DNA of 64,000 nt from Actinomyces sp. Marseille-P3109 (GTDB taxonomy: Bacteria > Actinomycetota > Actinomycetes > Actinomycetales > Actinomycetaceae). Position numbers and translations under genes: made by a program. Positions 9,851-18,742 of this stretch are shown in pieces. The notes beneath the pieces were generated by a model. The model was not told the DNA's origin and did not search any database. It worked only from the letters and a program-made list of their open reading frames with translations. Positions within the stretch are counted from its first letter, which is position 1. Each line of letters starts with the position of its first letter. The DNA is taken from positions 1,169,144 to 1,233,143 of the forward strand of contig NZ_OOHN01000008.1 in NCBI RefSeq assembly GCF_900323545.1, in the 5' to 3' direction.

Positions 9851-10699
9851 ATGGCAACACCTGAGTCCCCTTACGGACCTTCCTCCTCGGCCGTCGTCGG
9901 AGGCGGCAAGCCCGTGCGTGTTCATCACCTCGCCGCTGCCAAGAGCGACGGCGCCAAGCTGGTCATGCTCACCGCCTACGACGCCGTCACCGCCCGGATC
10001 CTGGACGCAGCGGGAACGGATCTGCTGCTGGTGGGCGACTCGATCGGCAACGTCATGCTCGGCCACGACTCGACGCTGCCGGTGGAGCTGGACGAGATGG
10101 TGGTGGCCACGCGCTCCGTGGCCCGAGCGACCACGCGCGCACTGGTGGTCGCGGACCTGCCTTTCGGCACCTACGAGGCCGGCCCGGAGCAGGCGCTGGG
10201 CAGCGCGGTGCGCCTCATGAAGGCGGGCGCCAACGCCGTCAAGCTCGAGGGCGGCAGGCCCCGGGCCGCAAGCGTCAAGGCTCTGACCCAGGCAGGCATT
10301 CCCGTGGTGGGGCACCTGGGCTTCACCCCGCAGAGCGTCAACATGCTCGGGGGCTTCCGGGTCCAGGGGCGCGGACAGGCGGGTGAGGATCTGATGGTCG
10401 ACGCGCAGGCGCTGGCGGAGGCGGGCGCGGTGGCCATCGTCCTGGAGATGGTGCCCGAGCCTGTGGCCGCGCGCGTCACCGAGTCGCTCACGATCCCCAC
10501 GATCGGTATCGGTGCGGGCGCACGCTGCGACGGCCAGGTCCTCGTGTGGACGGACATGGCGGGCATGACCGACTGGTCACCACGCTTCGCCCACCAGTTC
10601 GGTCAGGTCGGCCAGGCACTGCACCAGGCCGCCGCCGACTACGGCAGTGCGGTGCGCGAGATGTCCTTCCCGGCTGAGAAGCACTGGTTCAGCGCCTAG
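9851..10699 (+). CDS. panB: 3-methyl-2-oxobutanoate (ketopantoate) hydroxymethyltransferase
   Basis: First committed step of pantothenate (coenzyme A) synthesis: adds a hydroxymethyl group from methylene-tetrahydrofolate to 2-oxoisovalerate. Family motifs are intact: the metal-site GDSIGNVMLGHDSTLPV, KLEGG, and GHLGFTPQS. Length is 282 residues, typical for the family. It diverges from glnA across a 193-base region. No panC or panD is next to it in this window. Confidence 0.96.
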   Translation: MATPESPYGPSSSAVVGGGKPVRVHHLAAAKSDGAKLVMLTAYDAVTARILDAAGTDLLLVGDSIGNVMLGHDSTLPVELDEMVVATRSVARATTRALVVADLPFGTYEAGPEQALGSAVRLMKAGANAVKLEGGRPRAASVKALTQAGIPVVGHLGFTPQSVNMLGGFRVQGRGQAGEDLMVDAQALAEAGAVAIVLEMVPEPVAARVTESLTIPTIGIGAGARCDGQVLVWTDMAGMTDWSPRFAHQFGQVGQALHQAAADYGSAVREMSFPAEKHWFSA

Positions 10700-10853
10700 G
10701 GACTGTTGCGAAGGTAAAGGCGATCCCAGGGGATACGGCCAAGCACCCACAGCTCGCCGAGGGTGAGATCGCAGCGCACCGCGGTGCCGGCGCCGCAACA
10801 GCGGAATCGAGCATCACTCAAGTCTCACATCCCGGCAGCCCCCTGTGCCCTCG

Positions 10854-10914
10854 CCTCAGAAGCCCCAACACCCACACACCTCAGAAGCCCCGACACCCAC
10901 ACACCTCAGAAGCG
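10854..10914. repeat. 25-bp tandem repeat, 2.4 copies, between panB and map
   Basis: Units at 10854-10878 and 10879-10903 differ by one base, and a partial third unit ends at 10914. The unit starts CCTCAGAAGCCCC and ends ACACCCACACA. The whole 10700-11033 interval has no convincing gene on either strand; the repeat is the only structure seen in it. Confidence 0.85.
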
Positions 10915-11033
10915 AGGAGACACGACCCGCCGAGAAGTAAAAGTGACAATGCCCATAACGCGATGATGAGAGCCCCGGTGCTCCGCGTGAAGGAAAGTCC
11001 CACGAAACAGACGCCTGCTCCTATGCTGACCTC

Positions 11034-11948
11034 ATGAGCTCTTCGGCTTCCTCCGCGTCCTCGATATCCCCGGTCTCTCTGGCCAACCGCGCGCCGCGCG
11101 GCACTCTCACTCCCGGAACACTCAGTCCTGAGAGGCCTGTCCCGGCATCCATCGAGCGCCCCGAGTACATGTTCCACGATGGCCCTGAGCGAGTCACGGC
11201 CTCAGAGGTCAAGGACGCCGAGACGATCGAGCGCATCCGGGTGGCGGGCCGACTGGCCGCTCGCGCCATGGCCGAGGCTGCCAAGGCGATCGCCCCGGGG
11301 GTGACGACCGACGAGCTGGACCGGATCGCGCACGAGTACCTGTGCGACCACGGCGCCTACCCCTCCTGCCTGGGATACATGGGGTTCCCCAAGTCGATCT
11401 GCACCTCGATCAACGAGGTCATCTGCCACGGGATCCCCGACTCGACCCGCCTCAACGAGGGTGACCTCATCAACCTCGACGTCACCGCGTACATCGGAGG
11501 GGTCCACGGCGACACGAACGCCACCTACGCCGTCGGCGAGGTCGACCCGGAGACGGAGCTGCTCATCGAGCGGACCCGCACCGCGATGGAACGGGGCATC
11601 AAGGCGGTCAAGCCCGGCCGCGAGGTCAACATCATCGGCCGGGTCATCGAGGCCTACGCCAAGCGCTTCAGCTACGGCGTGGTCCGTGACTACACCGGGC
11701 ACGGCGTCGGCGAGGCTTTCCACTCCGGACTCATCATTCCGCACTACGACGCCGCTCCCCTCCACGACGACGTCATCGAAACAGGTATGGTATTCACCAT
11801 CGAGCCGATGCTCACGCTGGGCGGTATCGAGTGGGAGCAGTGGGACGACGGCTGGACGGTGGTTACCAAGGACCGTTCCCGTACCGCGCAGTTTGAGCAC
11901 ACACTGGTGGTGACCGAGGACGGCGCGGAGGTCCTCACCCTGCCCTGA
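11034..11948 (+). CDS. map: Methionine aminopeptidase type I
   Basis: Removes the initiator methionine from nascent proteins. The five metal ligands sit in the usual places: Asp in [12 protein letters not shown], Asp in HGDTNATY, His in GHGVGEAFH, Glu in FTIEPML and Glu in AQFEHTLVV. Length is 304 residues, including a ~50-residue N-terminal extension that is Ser/Pro-rich and common in actinobacterial forms. No good ribosome site is visible at 11034, and a start inside the extension is possible. The peptide deformylase gene, its partner in N-terminal processing, is at 55.7 kb. Confidence 0.95.
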   Translation: MSSSASSASSISPVSLANRAPRGTLTPGTLSPERPVPASIERPEYMFHDGPERVTASEVKDAETIERIRVAGRLAARAMAEAAKAIAPGVTTDELDRIAHEYLCDHGAYPSCLGYMGFPKSICTSINEVICHGIPDSTRLNEGDLINLDVTAYIGGVHGDTNATYAVGEVDPETELLIERTRTAMERGIKAVKPGREVNIIGRVIEAYAKRFSYGVVRDYTGHGVGEAFHSGLIIPHYDAAPLHDDVIETGMVFTIEPMLTLGGIEWEQWDDGWTVVTKDRSRTAQFEHTLVVTEDGAEVLTLP

Positions 11949-12112
11949 GGCTCCTGAGTCCTGGGGATCACTACCCATCCGCATCTTCGTTCATCAGCAC
12001 CCGCTCACATTGCCTCACTGCGAGGTAACAACGTATCGTCCGTGGGCAGCGGACATCTGCCTAGGAAACCCACACCGGGTTTCGCCCGTTTTATTCCCTT
12101 CCGGAGGTTCTC

Positions 12113-13285
12113 ATGGCTTTGCGCTTCAATCCACCGCCCAACTGGCCTGCACCGCCAGAGGGCTTCGAGCCGCCTGCGGGCTGGCAGCCCGACCCCGCCT
12201 GGGGCCCGGCGCCCGAGGGCTGGCAGATCTGGGTTGACGACTCAGCCCCGTCCAGCGGGTCTGCTTCCTCGGCGCCCGGCACCGCCTCGGGAGCCGATCC
12301 GGCGTGGGCACCGACCCAGGCCGTGTCGACGGCTCCAACGGCCCAGATGGGCACAGGTGCTCCGGTGGCCGATCCGACTGGGACGTCTGCCTCGGCCCCT
12401 TCCGGTGACTACGCCGGCCAGGCCGCGGGGGCCAGCCCCTACGCGGCCAACATGGACTACGCCCAGTCCCCCACGCCCTACCAGAACCAGGGAGCTCCGG
12501 GTGGCCCGCAGCCACCGGCCGGCGGCTGGCAGCCCGGAGGTGCAGGTGGTCCGGGAGGCCCCGGCGGTGGCTCCAAGCCGATCACTCAGCAGTGGTGGTT
12601 CTGGACCGGTGCTGCGGTGCTCGTGGTCGTGCTGGCCATCGGCACAATCGTGTGGGCCATGAGCGGTTCTGACGACAACGGCGGTAGCAACAAGGCCGAG
12701 CAGAGCTCCTCGCAGAGCAGCAAGAGCGGCAAGCAGGGTTCTTCATCCAAGGAGAAGTCCAAGGAGTCCAGCGACGGCCCGTCGGCCGAGGCATCCGGCG
12801 GTGCGTCAAAGGGAAGCGATGAGGCCGGGTCGGACCCGAAGAATCCCATCGACCCCACGACGACCTCCGTCGAGTTCAAGGCCGGCAAGTACGACGATGA
12901 CCCGAACGCCGCGGTCACTGTCACCTTCGGTGCGGTCGAGTGGAACGCGAATGAGACCATCAAGGCTGCCAACAAGTACATCTACCAGGACCCGCCGTCC
13001 GGCAAGGTGTACATCCGCGTCCCGGTAGAGATTTCCTACAAGGGCAAGGGACAGTACGAGAAGTACGGTCTGCAGATCGACTACTCCCACGACGGCAACA
13101 CGTCGGGCAGTGAGTCATTCATCGACGACTCCATGTTCAACCAGCAGGACATGCCTCGAGACGGAGGTACGGCAAAGGGTTACTTCGTCTTCCTCGTGGA
13201 CGAGGCCACTGCGAACGACGGGAAGGGTGTCTTCGCCGTCAAGGGCTTCTCGGGCAACGATGAGGTGTACGTGGCCGCGAAGTGA
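12113..13285 (+). CDS. Membrane-anchored protein with Pro-rich N-terminus and extracellular domain
   Basis: 390 residues. The N-terminus carries repeated Pro/Gly/Trp motifs (PPAGWQPDPAW, PAPEGWQ) in a cytoplasmic segment of about 155 residues. One membrane helix follows (about residues 161-184, WWFWTGAAVLVVV). Then comes a Ser/Lys-rich linker and a ~140-residue external domain with a beta-rich pattern like DUF4352-type domains. The start follows GGAGG at good spacing. It may be a cell-surface or envelope-stress protein; the family assignment of the external domain is tentative. A perfect 48-bp palindrome follows the stop. Confidence 0.8.
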   Translation: MALRFNPPPNWPAPPEGFEPPAGWQPDPAWGPAPEGWQIWVDDSAPSSGSASSAPGTASGADPAWAPTQAVSTAPTAQMGTGAPVADPTGTSASAPSGDYAGQAAGASPYAANMDYAQSPTPYQNQGAPGGPQPPAGGWQPGGAGGPGGPGGGSKPITQQWWFWTGAAVLVVVLAIGTIVWAMSGSDDNGGSNKAEQSSSQSSKSGKQGSSSKEKSKESSDGPSAEASGGASKGSDEAGSDPKNPIDPTTTSVEFKAGKYDDDPNAAVTVTFGAVEWNANETIKAANKYIYQDPPSGKVYIRVPVEISYKGKGQYEKYGLQIDYSHDGNTSGSESFIDDSMFNQQDMPRDGGTAKGYFVFLVDEATANDGKGVFAVKGFSGNDEVYVAAK

Positions 13286-13300
13286 GCCGCTTGCTTGACG

Positions 13301-13348
13301 CATGAGGGTGGGGCCGACCAGAAGCTTCTGGTCGGCCCCACCCTCATG
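13301..13348. terminator. Perfect 48-bp palindrome, likely bidirectional terminator
   Basis: 13301-13324 is the exact reverse complement of 13325-13348, with AAGCTT at the centre. It lies between the end of the membrane protein gene (plus strand) and the 3' end of rnpB (minus strand), so it can stop transcription from both sides. Confidence 0.75.
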
Positions 13349-13365
13349 TCATGGCCCAGAGGGGC

Positions 13366-13762
13366 GCGGACGAGCCGACCTGTACGCCGGGTTCTGTTGC
13401 CGCCCGCCGTTACCGGCCTGGCGGTGGCGACCATTCATCTTGGACCATTGTTGCCAGTGGCCTCATGCGACCTACCCGCTGACTCAGGCGAGCAGCCTTC
13501 AGGCGCCAGCTGTGCGGTCTTGCTCCGGGCGGGGTTTACCGAGCCGCGGCGGTCACCCGTCGCGCTGGTGGGCTCTTACCCCACCCTTTCACCCTTACCC
13601 ACCGGAGTCCGGTGGGCGGTCTGCTCTCTGTGGCACTGTCCCGCGGGTCACCCCGGGTGGCCGTTAGCCACCGCCCTGCTCTGTGGAGCCCGGACGTTCC
13701 TCAGCCCTGCGCCGCCACGAAGGCGACGACAGGTACCGCGGCCGCCCGGTCGGCTCGTCCGC
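13366..13762 (-). ncRNA. rnpB: RNase P RNA, class A
   Basis: Catalytic RNA of RNase P, which trims tRNA 5' ends. On the minus strand the conserved GAGGAACGTCCGGGCTCC block near the 5' end and the GGGTAAGAGCCCACCAG-type block in the middle are present, and the 3' part contains the conserved reverse of GCCGGGTTCTGT. Helix P1 is formed by GCGGACGAGCCGACC (plus-strand 13366-13380) pairing with 13748-13762, which fixes both ends. A TATGCT-like -10 sits about 8 bases upstream of the 5' end (plus-strand 13770-13775). Confidence 0.93.
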
Positions 13763-13851
13763 AGGGATCAGCATAGCGGCATGACACGTCGTCGAGGCTC
13801 GAGCCCACCGCGAGGTCCTGATCTGCCGGGAACCGCGTCACGGCCTATCAT

Positions 13852-14661
13852 GTGCGGGTGCTGATCCTGTTGCCTCCGTCCGAGGGAAAGACCGCTCCAG
13901 CCAGTGGCCCGTCACTGGATCTCGGCTCGCTCCTGGATGCCGAGCGGCTGACCTCACCACGCCGTGAGGTGATGTCGGCGCTGACCGAGTCGAGCCGGCG
14001 TCCGGACGGCCCCTCCATTCTGGGGCTGGGGCCACGCAGCGCAGAACTGGTGGAGGCGAACCTGTTGCTGGAGACCTCGCCCTGCGCCCCTGCCTATCAG
14101 CTGTTCACCGGGGTGCTCTACGAGGCCGCCGGGCTCGACTCGATCGCCAAGAACACGGCTGGACGCAAGGCCCTGGAGCACCACTGCGTGATCTTCTCCG
14201 GCCTGTGGGGCATCCTCTCGCCCACCGATGAGGTGCCGGACCACCGTCTGTCGATGGGCACGTCACTGCCCGGCCCGGGGCGCCTGCCGTCATTCTGGAA
14301 GCCGCACCTTGCCGCGTCGTTGACCGACATGGCGGCGCAGGGACTGGTGGTCGACTGCCGGTCAGCAGACTATGCGGCCGCGTGGAAGCCGTCCGTCCGC
14401 GACGGCGTCGAAATCATGACGGTGCGCGCGGTGCGCATCGCCGACGACGGCTCCCGCAAGGTCATCTCCCACATGGCTAAGCAGGCTCGAGGGCTCCTCA
14501 CCGGTGAGCTCCTCAGGGCCGTTGCCGGCAGGACCCTGCCACCAGAGGCGCGCGCTGACGACGTCGCCGCTCTCGCCGCACGGTTGAGCGGCGTCGACGA
14601 CGTTGAGGTTTCCGAGGCGGACCGGCAGGGACGGCGGGTTCTCACCCTGGTGACTCGTTGA
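13852..14661 (+). CDS. yaaA: YaaA family peroxide-stress protein
   Basis: Cytoplasmic YaaA/DUF328 protein, known in Escherichia coli to limit free iron and oxidative damage. The N-terminal family signature LILLPPSEGKT is present, as are internal YQLFTGVLYEAAGL and GLWGILSPTDEVP. Two GTG starts are possible, at 13852 and 13858; the second would start directly at the family's first strand. Length is 269 or 267 residues. It is divergent from rnpB. Confidence 0.9.
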   Translation: MRVLILLPPSEGKTAPASGPSLDLGSLLDAERLTSPRREVMSALTESSRRPDGPSILGLGPRSAELVEANLLLETSPCAPAYQLFTGVLYEAAGLDSIAKNTAGRKALEHHCVIFSGLWGILSPTDEVPDHRLSMGTSLPGPGRLPSFWKPHLAASLTDMAAQGLVVDCRSADYAAAWKPSVRDGVEIMTVRAVRIADDGSRKVISHMAKQARGLLTGELLRAVAGRTLPPEARADDVAALAARLSGVDDVEVSEADRQGRRVLTLVTR

Positions 14662-14739
14662 TGTCACGACGGCGGCGGTCTCCATCCGCGCCCGGATCAG
14701 AAGGTTGGGGCGCGGTCACCCCTGCCCGAGTCGCAGGCG

Positions 14740-15474
14740 TCAGATGTCCATCCGTACGACGATGACGTCATTCTCCTCGGCGTGGATGACCTCATCCTGC
14801 GGGGCGGCCACGATACGCGCCAGCTCCTGGGGGCTGATCTCAACGGCACCGCCCTCGATGATCCGTCCCCTGAGAGCGACTGCGCCAAGGCCCCCGGTGG
14901 AGGTGCGGACTGCTTCATAGTCGGCCAAGAGGGCAGCCTCAATGGTTCCGGCCAGGTCTGCCCGCTGGTTCTCTAGGGACTCGATCTCCTCGTCGAGTCG
15001 GGCGAACTCGGCGTCGCGTTCGGCGGTGAGCTCGCGTCCGGCCGCACGGATCTCGGACTCCTCCCGACTGAGCCGTTCCACCTCCTCACGGGCCGAGTCC
15101 AGCGCCTCCATGGCCACGATCTGTGCCTCCTCCAGGGCCGCCTGACGCTGACCGAGCTGGTCGATCTCGCCCTGAATGGCGGACAGGTCACGGGCCGCGC
15201 TATTGCCCGAGTGGAGGCGCTCGCGCAGCACCTCGGCACGGCGCACCACCTGGCCGACCTCATCCTCGCTGCGGGTGGCCCGCGCCTTGGCCTCGGTGAG
15301 GGAGGCATCGGCCTGAATGGCGGCCCGCTTGTTGGTCTTGAGACGCTCGATGACCGACTCGATACGGTTGAGGACCGGAAGGTGCTTGCGCTCGTGACGC
15401 AGCCGTGCCAGGCGGGAGTCGAGGTCCTGGAGGTCGATGAGAAGGCGCTGCTGGGCGATGGGGGCGCTTGTCAC
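14740..15474 (-). CDS. Coiled-coil protein of the C4 zinc-ribbon family, cysteines lost
   Basis: 244 residues. Residues ~10-185 are long helical coiled coil. The last 60 residues align to the zf-RING_7-type C4 zinc ribbon of bacterial proteins usually encoded beside nif3. In that family two CxxC pairs bind zinc; here the first pair region reads ALRGRIIEGGAVEISP and the second reads IHAEENDVIVVRM, with no cysteine at all. The neighbour upstream is the Nif3-like gene, the normal partner, so orthology is likely although the metal site is gone. Function of the family is poorly known (nucleic-acid binding has been suggested). Confidence 0.82.
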   Translation of the reverse strand: MTSAPIAQQRLLIDLQDLDSRLARLRHERKHLPVLNRIESVIERLKTNKRAAIQADASLTEAKARATRSEDEVGQVVRRAEVLRERLHSGNSAARDLSAIQGEIDQLGQRQAALEEAQIVAMEALDSAREEVERLSREESEIRAAGRELTAERDAEFARLDEEIESLENQRADLAGTIEAALLADYEAVRTSTGGLGAVALRGRIIEGGAVEISPQELARIVAAPQDEVIHAEENDVIVVRMDI

Positions 15475-15531
15475 GGCGTGTGCTCCTTCAAGTGCGTACA
15501 GGTTGGTGCTGCGAATCCTCTCATGATCCTC

Positions 15532-16434
15532 TCACGCCTCATCTGATCCAGTGGACAGCCGCAGCACCCAGGGGTCCGTGACAATGTGGGAGACCCGGAC
15601 CGTCAGTGAGGCGCCGTGGGAGCGAGCACCTTCCTCCAGCCGGCCGGCCAGAGGCTCCAGGCCGACCCACTCGGTGGCCCAGTGCGTTCCGCACAGGAGG
15701 TAGGGGCGACCGTCCTCCAAGTGCTCGGAGGCGGGGTGGTGGCGCAGGTCCGCCGTGAGGAACACATCGGCTCCGGCCTCGCGAGCCCGTTGCAGGAGAG
15801 AGTCGCCCGCCCCACCTGAGACGGCGATGCGCTCGACGACGGCGTCAAGGTCCCCGCCCACGAGGAGGCCGGGAGCCGAGTCGGGCAGGGCAGCAGCGAC
15901 GTCTGCGGCGAGCTGACGCAGGGTGACGGGTTGCGGGAGCACGCCGATACGACCGATGCCCTGCTCCGGGGAGGCCGGATCGGGCTCGAGAGGAACGGCC
16001 GAGGTCAGACCCACACGCTCGGCGAGGGCCTCGGCCACTCCCCCGTGGGCGGCGTCGAGGCTGGTGTGGGCGTTGAGGAGTGCGATGCCAGCACGGATGA
16101 GGCGATGGATGGAGCGGCCCTTGGGGTCAGTGGCCGCAACGTGGTCGGTTCCGCGCAGGTAGAGCGGGTGGTGGGTGATGATCATGTCGACACCGGAGTC
16201 GACGGCCTCGTCGACGACGGCCGCCACGGGGTCGACGGCCAGGAGGATGCTGCGTACCGGGTCGGCGGGATCCCCGCAGATGAGCCCGTTGGAGTCCCAC
16301 GAGGCCGCCAGGCCGGGGGGCGCGGCTGCTTCCACGAGGGCGACGACGTCGCCGACGCTCAGGAAGCCGTCCAGGTGCTCCTGTGATGACTGGTGTCCGG
16401 CGCCAGAAGATGCGGGTGCGGAGGTGTGGCTCAT
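15532..16434 (-). CDS. Nif3-like dinuclear metal centre protein
   Basis: NIF3/YbgI/GTP cyclohydrolase I type 2 family, which forms hexameric toroids with a dinuclear metal site. Metal ligands are seen in ITHHPLYLRG and NAHTSLDAAHGG near the N-terminus and in the C-terminal CGTHWATEW segment. 300 residues, with a Ser/Gly-rich N-terminal tail of ~25 residues. Likely cotranscribed with the coiled-coil gene 57 bases downstream. The biochemical role of the family is not settled. Confidence 0.9.
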   Translation of the reverse strand: MSHTSAPASSGAGHQSSQEHLDGFLSVGDVVALVEAAAPPGLAASWDSNGLICGDPADPVRSILLAVDPVAAVVDEAVDSGVDMIITHHPLYLRGTDHVAATDPKGRSIHRLIRAGIALLNAHTSLDAAHGGVAEALAERVGLTSAVPLEPDPASPEQGIGRIGVLPQPVTLRQLAADVAAALPDSAPGLLVGGDLDAVVERIAVSGGAGDSLLQRAREAGADVFLTADLRHHPASEHLEDGRPYLLCGTHWATEWVGLEPLAGRLEEGARSHGASLTVRVSHIVTDPWVLRLSTGSDEA

Positions 16435-16631
16435 GCAACCAGGCTAGCGGCAAGGCCAGGAATTGCCTGCCACCTGTCGATGTCGATGCAGCCCGAAGCA
16501 GCCACCTGGTGGAACACGGTCGGGAAAGCGACCGACGCCGCTCTCGTCTGGGGTAACCTACTTCCGCGTTGCCGGGACCCTCCGGTGCTGGCAGCGTCGG
16601 CCGACCTCGGCGCCGCCGGCGTCACGGCCGT

Positions 16632-16723
16632 GCCCCCATAGCTCAGCGGTTAGAGCAGCGAGCTTATACCTCGTGTCGTGCCTGATAAGCACAAGGTCCT
16701 GGGTTCGAATCCCAGTGGGGGTA
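16632..16723 (+). tRNA. tRNA-Ile-like, anticodon UAU, with long variable arm
   Basis: Cloverleaf read by hand. The acceptor GCCCCCA pairs with TGGGGGT (one G-U), discriminator A, no encoded CCA. The D-arm is GCTC-AGCGGTTA-GAGC. The anticodon stem GCGAG/CTCGT closes the loop CTTATAC (anticodon UAU, Ile AUA). The T-arm is CTGGG-TTCGAAT-CCCAG. Between anticodon stem and T-arm lie about 24 bases containing the hairpin GTGC-CTGATAA-GCAC. Its loop is identical to the anticodon loop of tRNA-Ile(GAU). Total 92 bases, the size of a class II tRNA, which is unexpected for Ile. Identity as Ile is inferred from the anticodon alone. Confidence 0.7.
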
Positions 16724-16760
16724 CTCGCGCCCCAGCTATTCGAACATCGGGGCGCACCTC

Positions 16761-16845
16761 GCCTCCGTGGTGGAATCGGTAGACACCGCGACCTTAAAAG
16801 TCGCTGCCTACGGGCGTGCGGGTTCGAGTCCCGCCGGGGGCACCA
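16761..16845 (+). tRNA. tRNA-Leu (anticodon UAA)
   Basis: Class II tRNA with acceptor GCCTCCG/CGGGGGC, anticodon stem GCGAC/GTCGC and loop CTTAAAA (anticodon UAA). The variable arm TGCCTACGGGCGT is long, the T-arm is GCGGG-TTCGAGT-CCCGC, and CCA is encoded. The 3' end is the attachment site of the integrative element to its right; the gene remains intact after integration. Confidence 0.96.
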
Positions 16846-18742
16846 CAGCATCGCTATACAAACCCTCACCCTGAGAAACAGCCCCTGCGGCTGTCTCAGC
16901 CGGGGACCGTCGCCCACCTCCTGTCGAGGTGGGCGATTTTCGTAGGGCAGCGATCCGTGCCACGGCGCGCAGCCGTGCGCTGGCCAGCTGGTCGAACGGC
17001 CGGTTGAGTCGTGCTTCCAGGCAGACATCGCTGCCGGTGTCCGTCACACGGACAGAGCAGGGCGCCTCATCAGCTCGACGTGTTGGCTCATCACCAGCAT
17101 CGTCTACCGCACGCACACCGGGCTCTTGCTCATCACCCTCTCCACCAGCACCACTCACACCATCGTCCGCATCCTGCAACTCTCCGCCAGCCCCGTCATC
17201 ACCACCTTCGCCAGGCAGGATGACCCGCCCGTCCTCATCCACCGCCGGGTTCACCAGCACCCGCTCGAAGAACACCTGGTTCAGCTGCTTCCTCAGGTGA
17301 TCCGGTGCCGCCATATACAACCGGTAACAGTCCTCCAGCAGATCCAGCGCCTGCTCCACATGCGCCCGCACCAGCTTGGCATCTGCCTGGTAGGCATCGA
17401 GCTGACGCTGAATCCCCGCTAGCTCTCGCCCCAGCCGCTCCTGCTCCTCCTTGAGCAGTTCCAGCGGCACCGCCCCACCGTAGTGCGCCTGCAGCAGCCT
17501 GCGCCGCTCATCCTCTAGGTTCGTCCGCCGCGCCGTCAGCGACCGGACGCTTCGATCCTTCTCCCCCTCAATCCGTGCCAACTCCGCCAGCAGATATCGC
17601 TCAATCTCCTGGCGATCCGCCTCACTGACATACAGCCGCCGATACACCTCCTGCATCTGCGCCTCCACCACCTCAATGAGCACCGCCTTGAAGGAGCAGT
17701 CATGCAGCCGCTGCCGCCTGGCACAGATGAAGTAGGGGTACAGCACCCCCTTGCCATTCTTCGTGTTCTGCACCAGCAGCCGACTACCGCACTGCCCACA
17801 CACCACCGTGCTCTTCAGGAAATGGTTATGCATCCGCTCCCGCTCACCACTGCGATGGGAGCCCAGCACAGCCTGCACCGCCTGCCACGTCTCCTCATCT
17901 ACCAGCGGCTCGTGCTTGCCCGCATACTCCACACCCTGGAACTGCACCACACCCTTGTAGTACGGGTGCCGCAGCAACGTATGCAGCCGCCCCTTGGTAA
18001 TGGGCCGAGCCGGCTTGCTCGGCGTCTCTGGCACGTCCAGCCCCAGCCCTGCCAAATGCTTGGCTAGTTGACTGACTGTCCAGTTCCCGGTCGCATACTC
18101 GGAGAAGGCGAGGCGAAGCAGGGGAGCACGCTGCTGGTCGAGTTCAACCGTCCGAACCTCTCTCCCATGCTCATCCCGCCCCCGCACATTCACATACCCC
18201 AGCGGCGCTTTACCCAGTGTGCCGCCGTTCCTTGCTTTCTCTCCCATCCCCTTGATGACCTCATTAGCCAGGTTGCGGCTGTAGAACTCAGCGATACTAC
18301 TCATGATGCCGTGCAGCAGCATCCCACCAGGCGTCTGGTCGATGTTCTCACTGGTGGAGACGAGGCGGACGCCGGCCTCCTCGAAGGCCCGGTTTATCTC
18401 CACATCATCCGCTCGGTTCCGTGCCAGGCGATCTAGCTTGTGGACGATGACATAGTCGATCCCGCCGTCTTCTTTGAGGTACGCCAGCATCTTCTGCAGC
18501 TCAGGACGGTTCGCACTACGAGCCGACTCACCCCGATCAGCGAACTCCTTAACCACCAGCGCACCCATCGACTGGGCCTTGCGCTTGTTGGCCTCCCGCT
18601 GGGCCGGCAAGGAGAAGCCCTCCTCACTACCGCCACGTTGAGCCTGCTCGCGGGTGGAGACACGGATGTATGAGACGGCCCGCTTCGGAGTCAGTTGCGC
18701 CGCCATAGCGGTGAAGGGATCGGGGGCGAGTGCGTCAGGCAT
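16808..18742 (-). CDS. Large serine recombinase (integrase) of the element
   Basis: Catalyses integration and excision. The start is the ATG at 18742, preceded by AAGGAGG, rather than the in-frame start at 18775. Resolvase catalytic domain at residues ~20-165 (YIRVS, Ser29; KLDRLARN), recombinase domain next (LGKAPLGYVNV, LLRHPYYKGVV), zinc ribbon CGQCG..C..C near residue 345, then a long coiled coil. 644 residues. The last residues (VVPPAGLEPARP) are encoded by the attachment core and the antisense of tRNA-Leu, so this C-terminus exists only in the integrated state. In the circle the frame would continue into the tail ORF at 40227-40691. Confidence 0.93.
   Translation of the reverse strand: MPDALAPDPFTAMAAQLTPKRAVSYIRVSTREQAQRGGSEEGFSLPAQREANKRKAQSMGALVVKEFADRGESARSANRPELQKMLAYLKEDGGIDYVIVHKLDRLARNRADDVEINRAFEEAGVRLVSTSENIDQTPGGMLLHGIMSSIAEFYSRNLANEVIKGMGEKARNGGTLGKAPLGYVNVRGRDEHGREVRTVELDQQRAPLLRLAFSEYATGNWTVSQLAKHLAGLGLDVPETPSKPARPITKGRLHTLLRHPYYKGVVQFQGVEYAGKHEPLVDEETWQAVQAVLGSHRSGERERMHNHFLKSTVVCGQCGSRLLVQNTKNGKGVLYPYFICARRQRLHDCSFKAVLIEVVEAQMQEVYRRLYVSEADRQEIERYLLAELARIEGEKDRSVRSLTARRTNLEDERRRLLQAHYGGAVPLELLKEEQERLGRELAGIQRQLDAYQADAKLVRAHVEQALDLLEDCYRLYMAAPDHLRKQLNQVFFERVLVNPAVDEDGRVILPGEGGDDGAGGELQDADDGVSGAGGEGDEQEPGVRAVDDAGDEPTRRADEAPCSVRVTDTGSDVCLEARLNRPFDQLASARLRAVARIAALRKSPTSTGGGRRSPAETAAGAVSQGEGLYSDAVVPPAGLEPARP
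16840..16870 (+). repeat. attL of the integrative element
   Basis: Starts at the tRNA-Leu 3' end. The first 17 bases, GCACCACAGCATCGCTA, are identical to 40670-40686, and the similarity goes on for 31 bases in all with only 2 mismatches. This is the left of two direct repeats. Confidence 0.88.
16911..16940 (+). terminator. Hairpin with T-run downstream of the tRNA genes
   Basis: Stem CGCCCACCTC (16911-16920) with GAGGTGGGCG (16926-16935), 5-base loop, followed by ATTTT. In the plus direction it can terminate tRNA transcription. It lies just inside the element and within the 3' part of the recombinase reading frame on the opposite strand. Confidence 0.6.

Noticed and set aside
10700..11033. 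CRISPR-like array
   Set aside because: The repeat units are directly adjacent with no spacers and only 2.4 copies.
16632..16723. Reading the gene as an ordinary tRNA-Ile(GAU)
   Set aside because: Using the GAU hairpin as anticodon arm leaves about 20 extra bases between the D-arm and the anticodon arm; the UAU arm fits the standard spacing.
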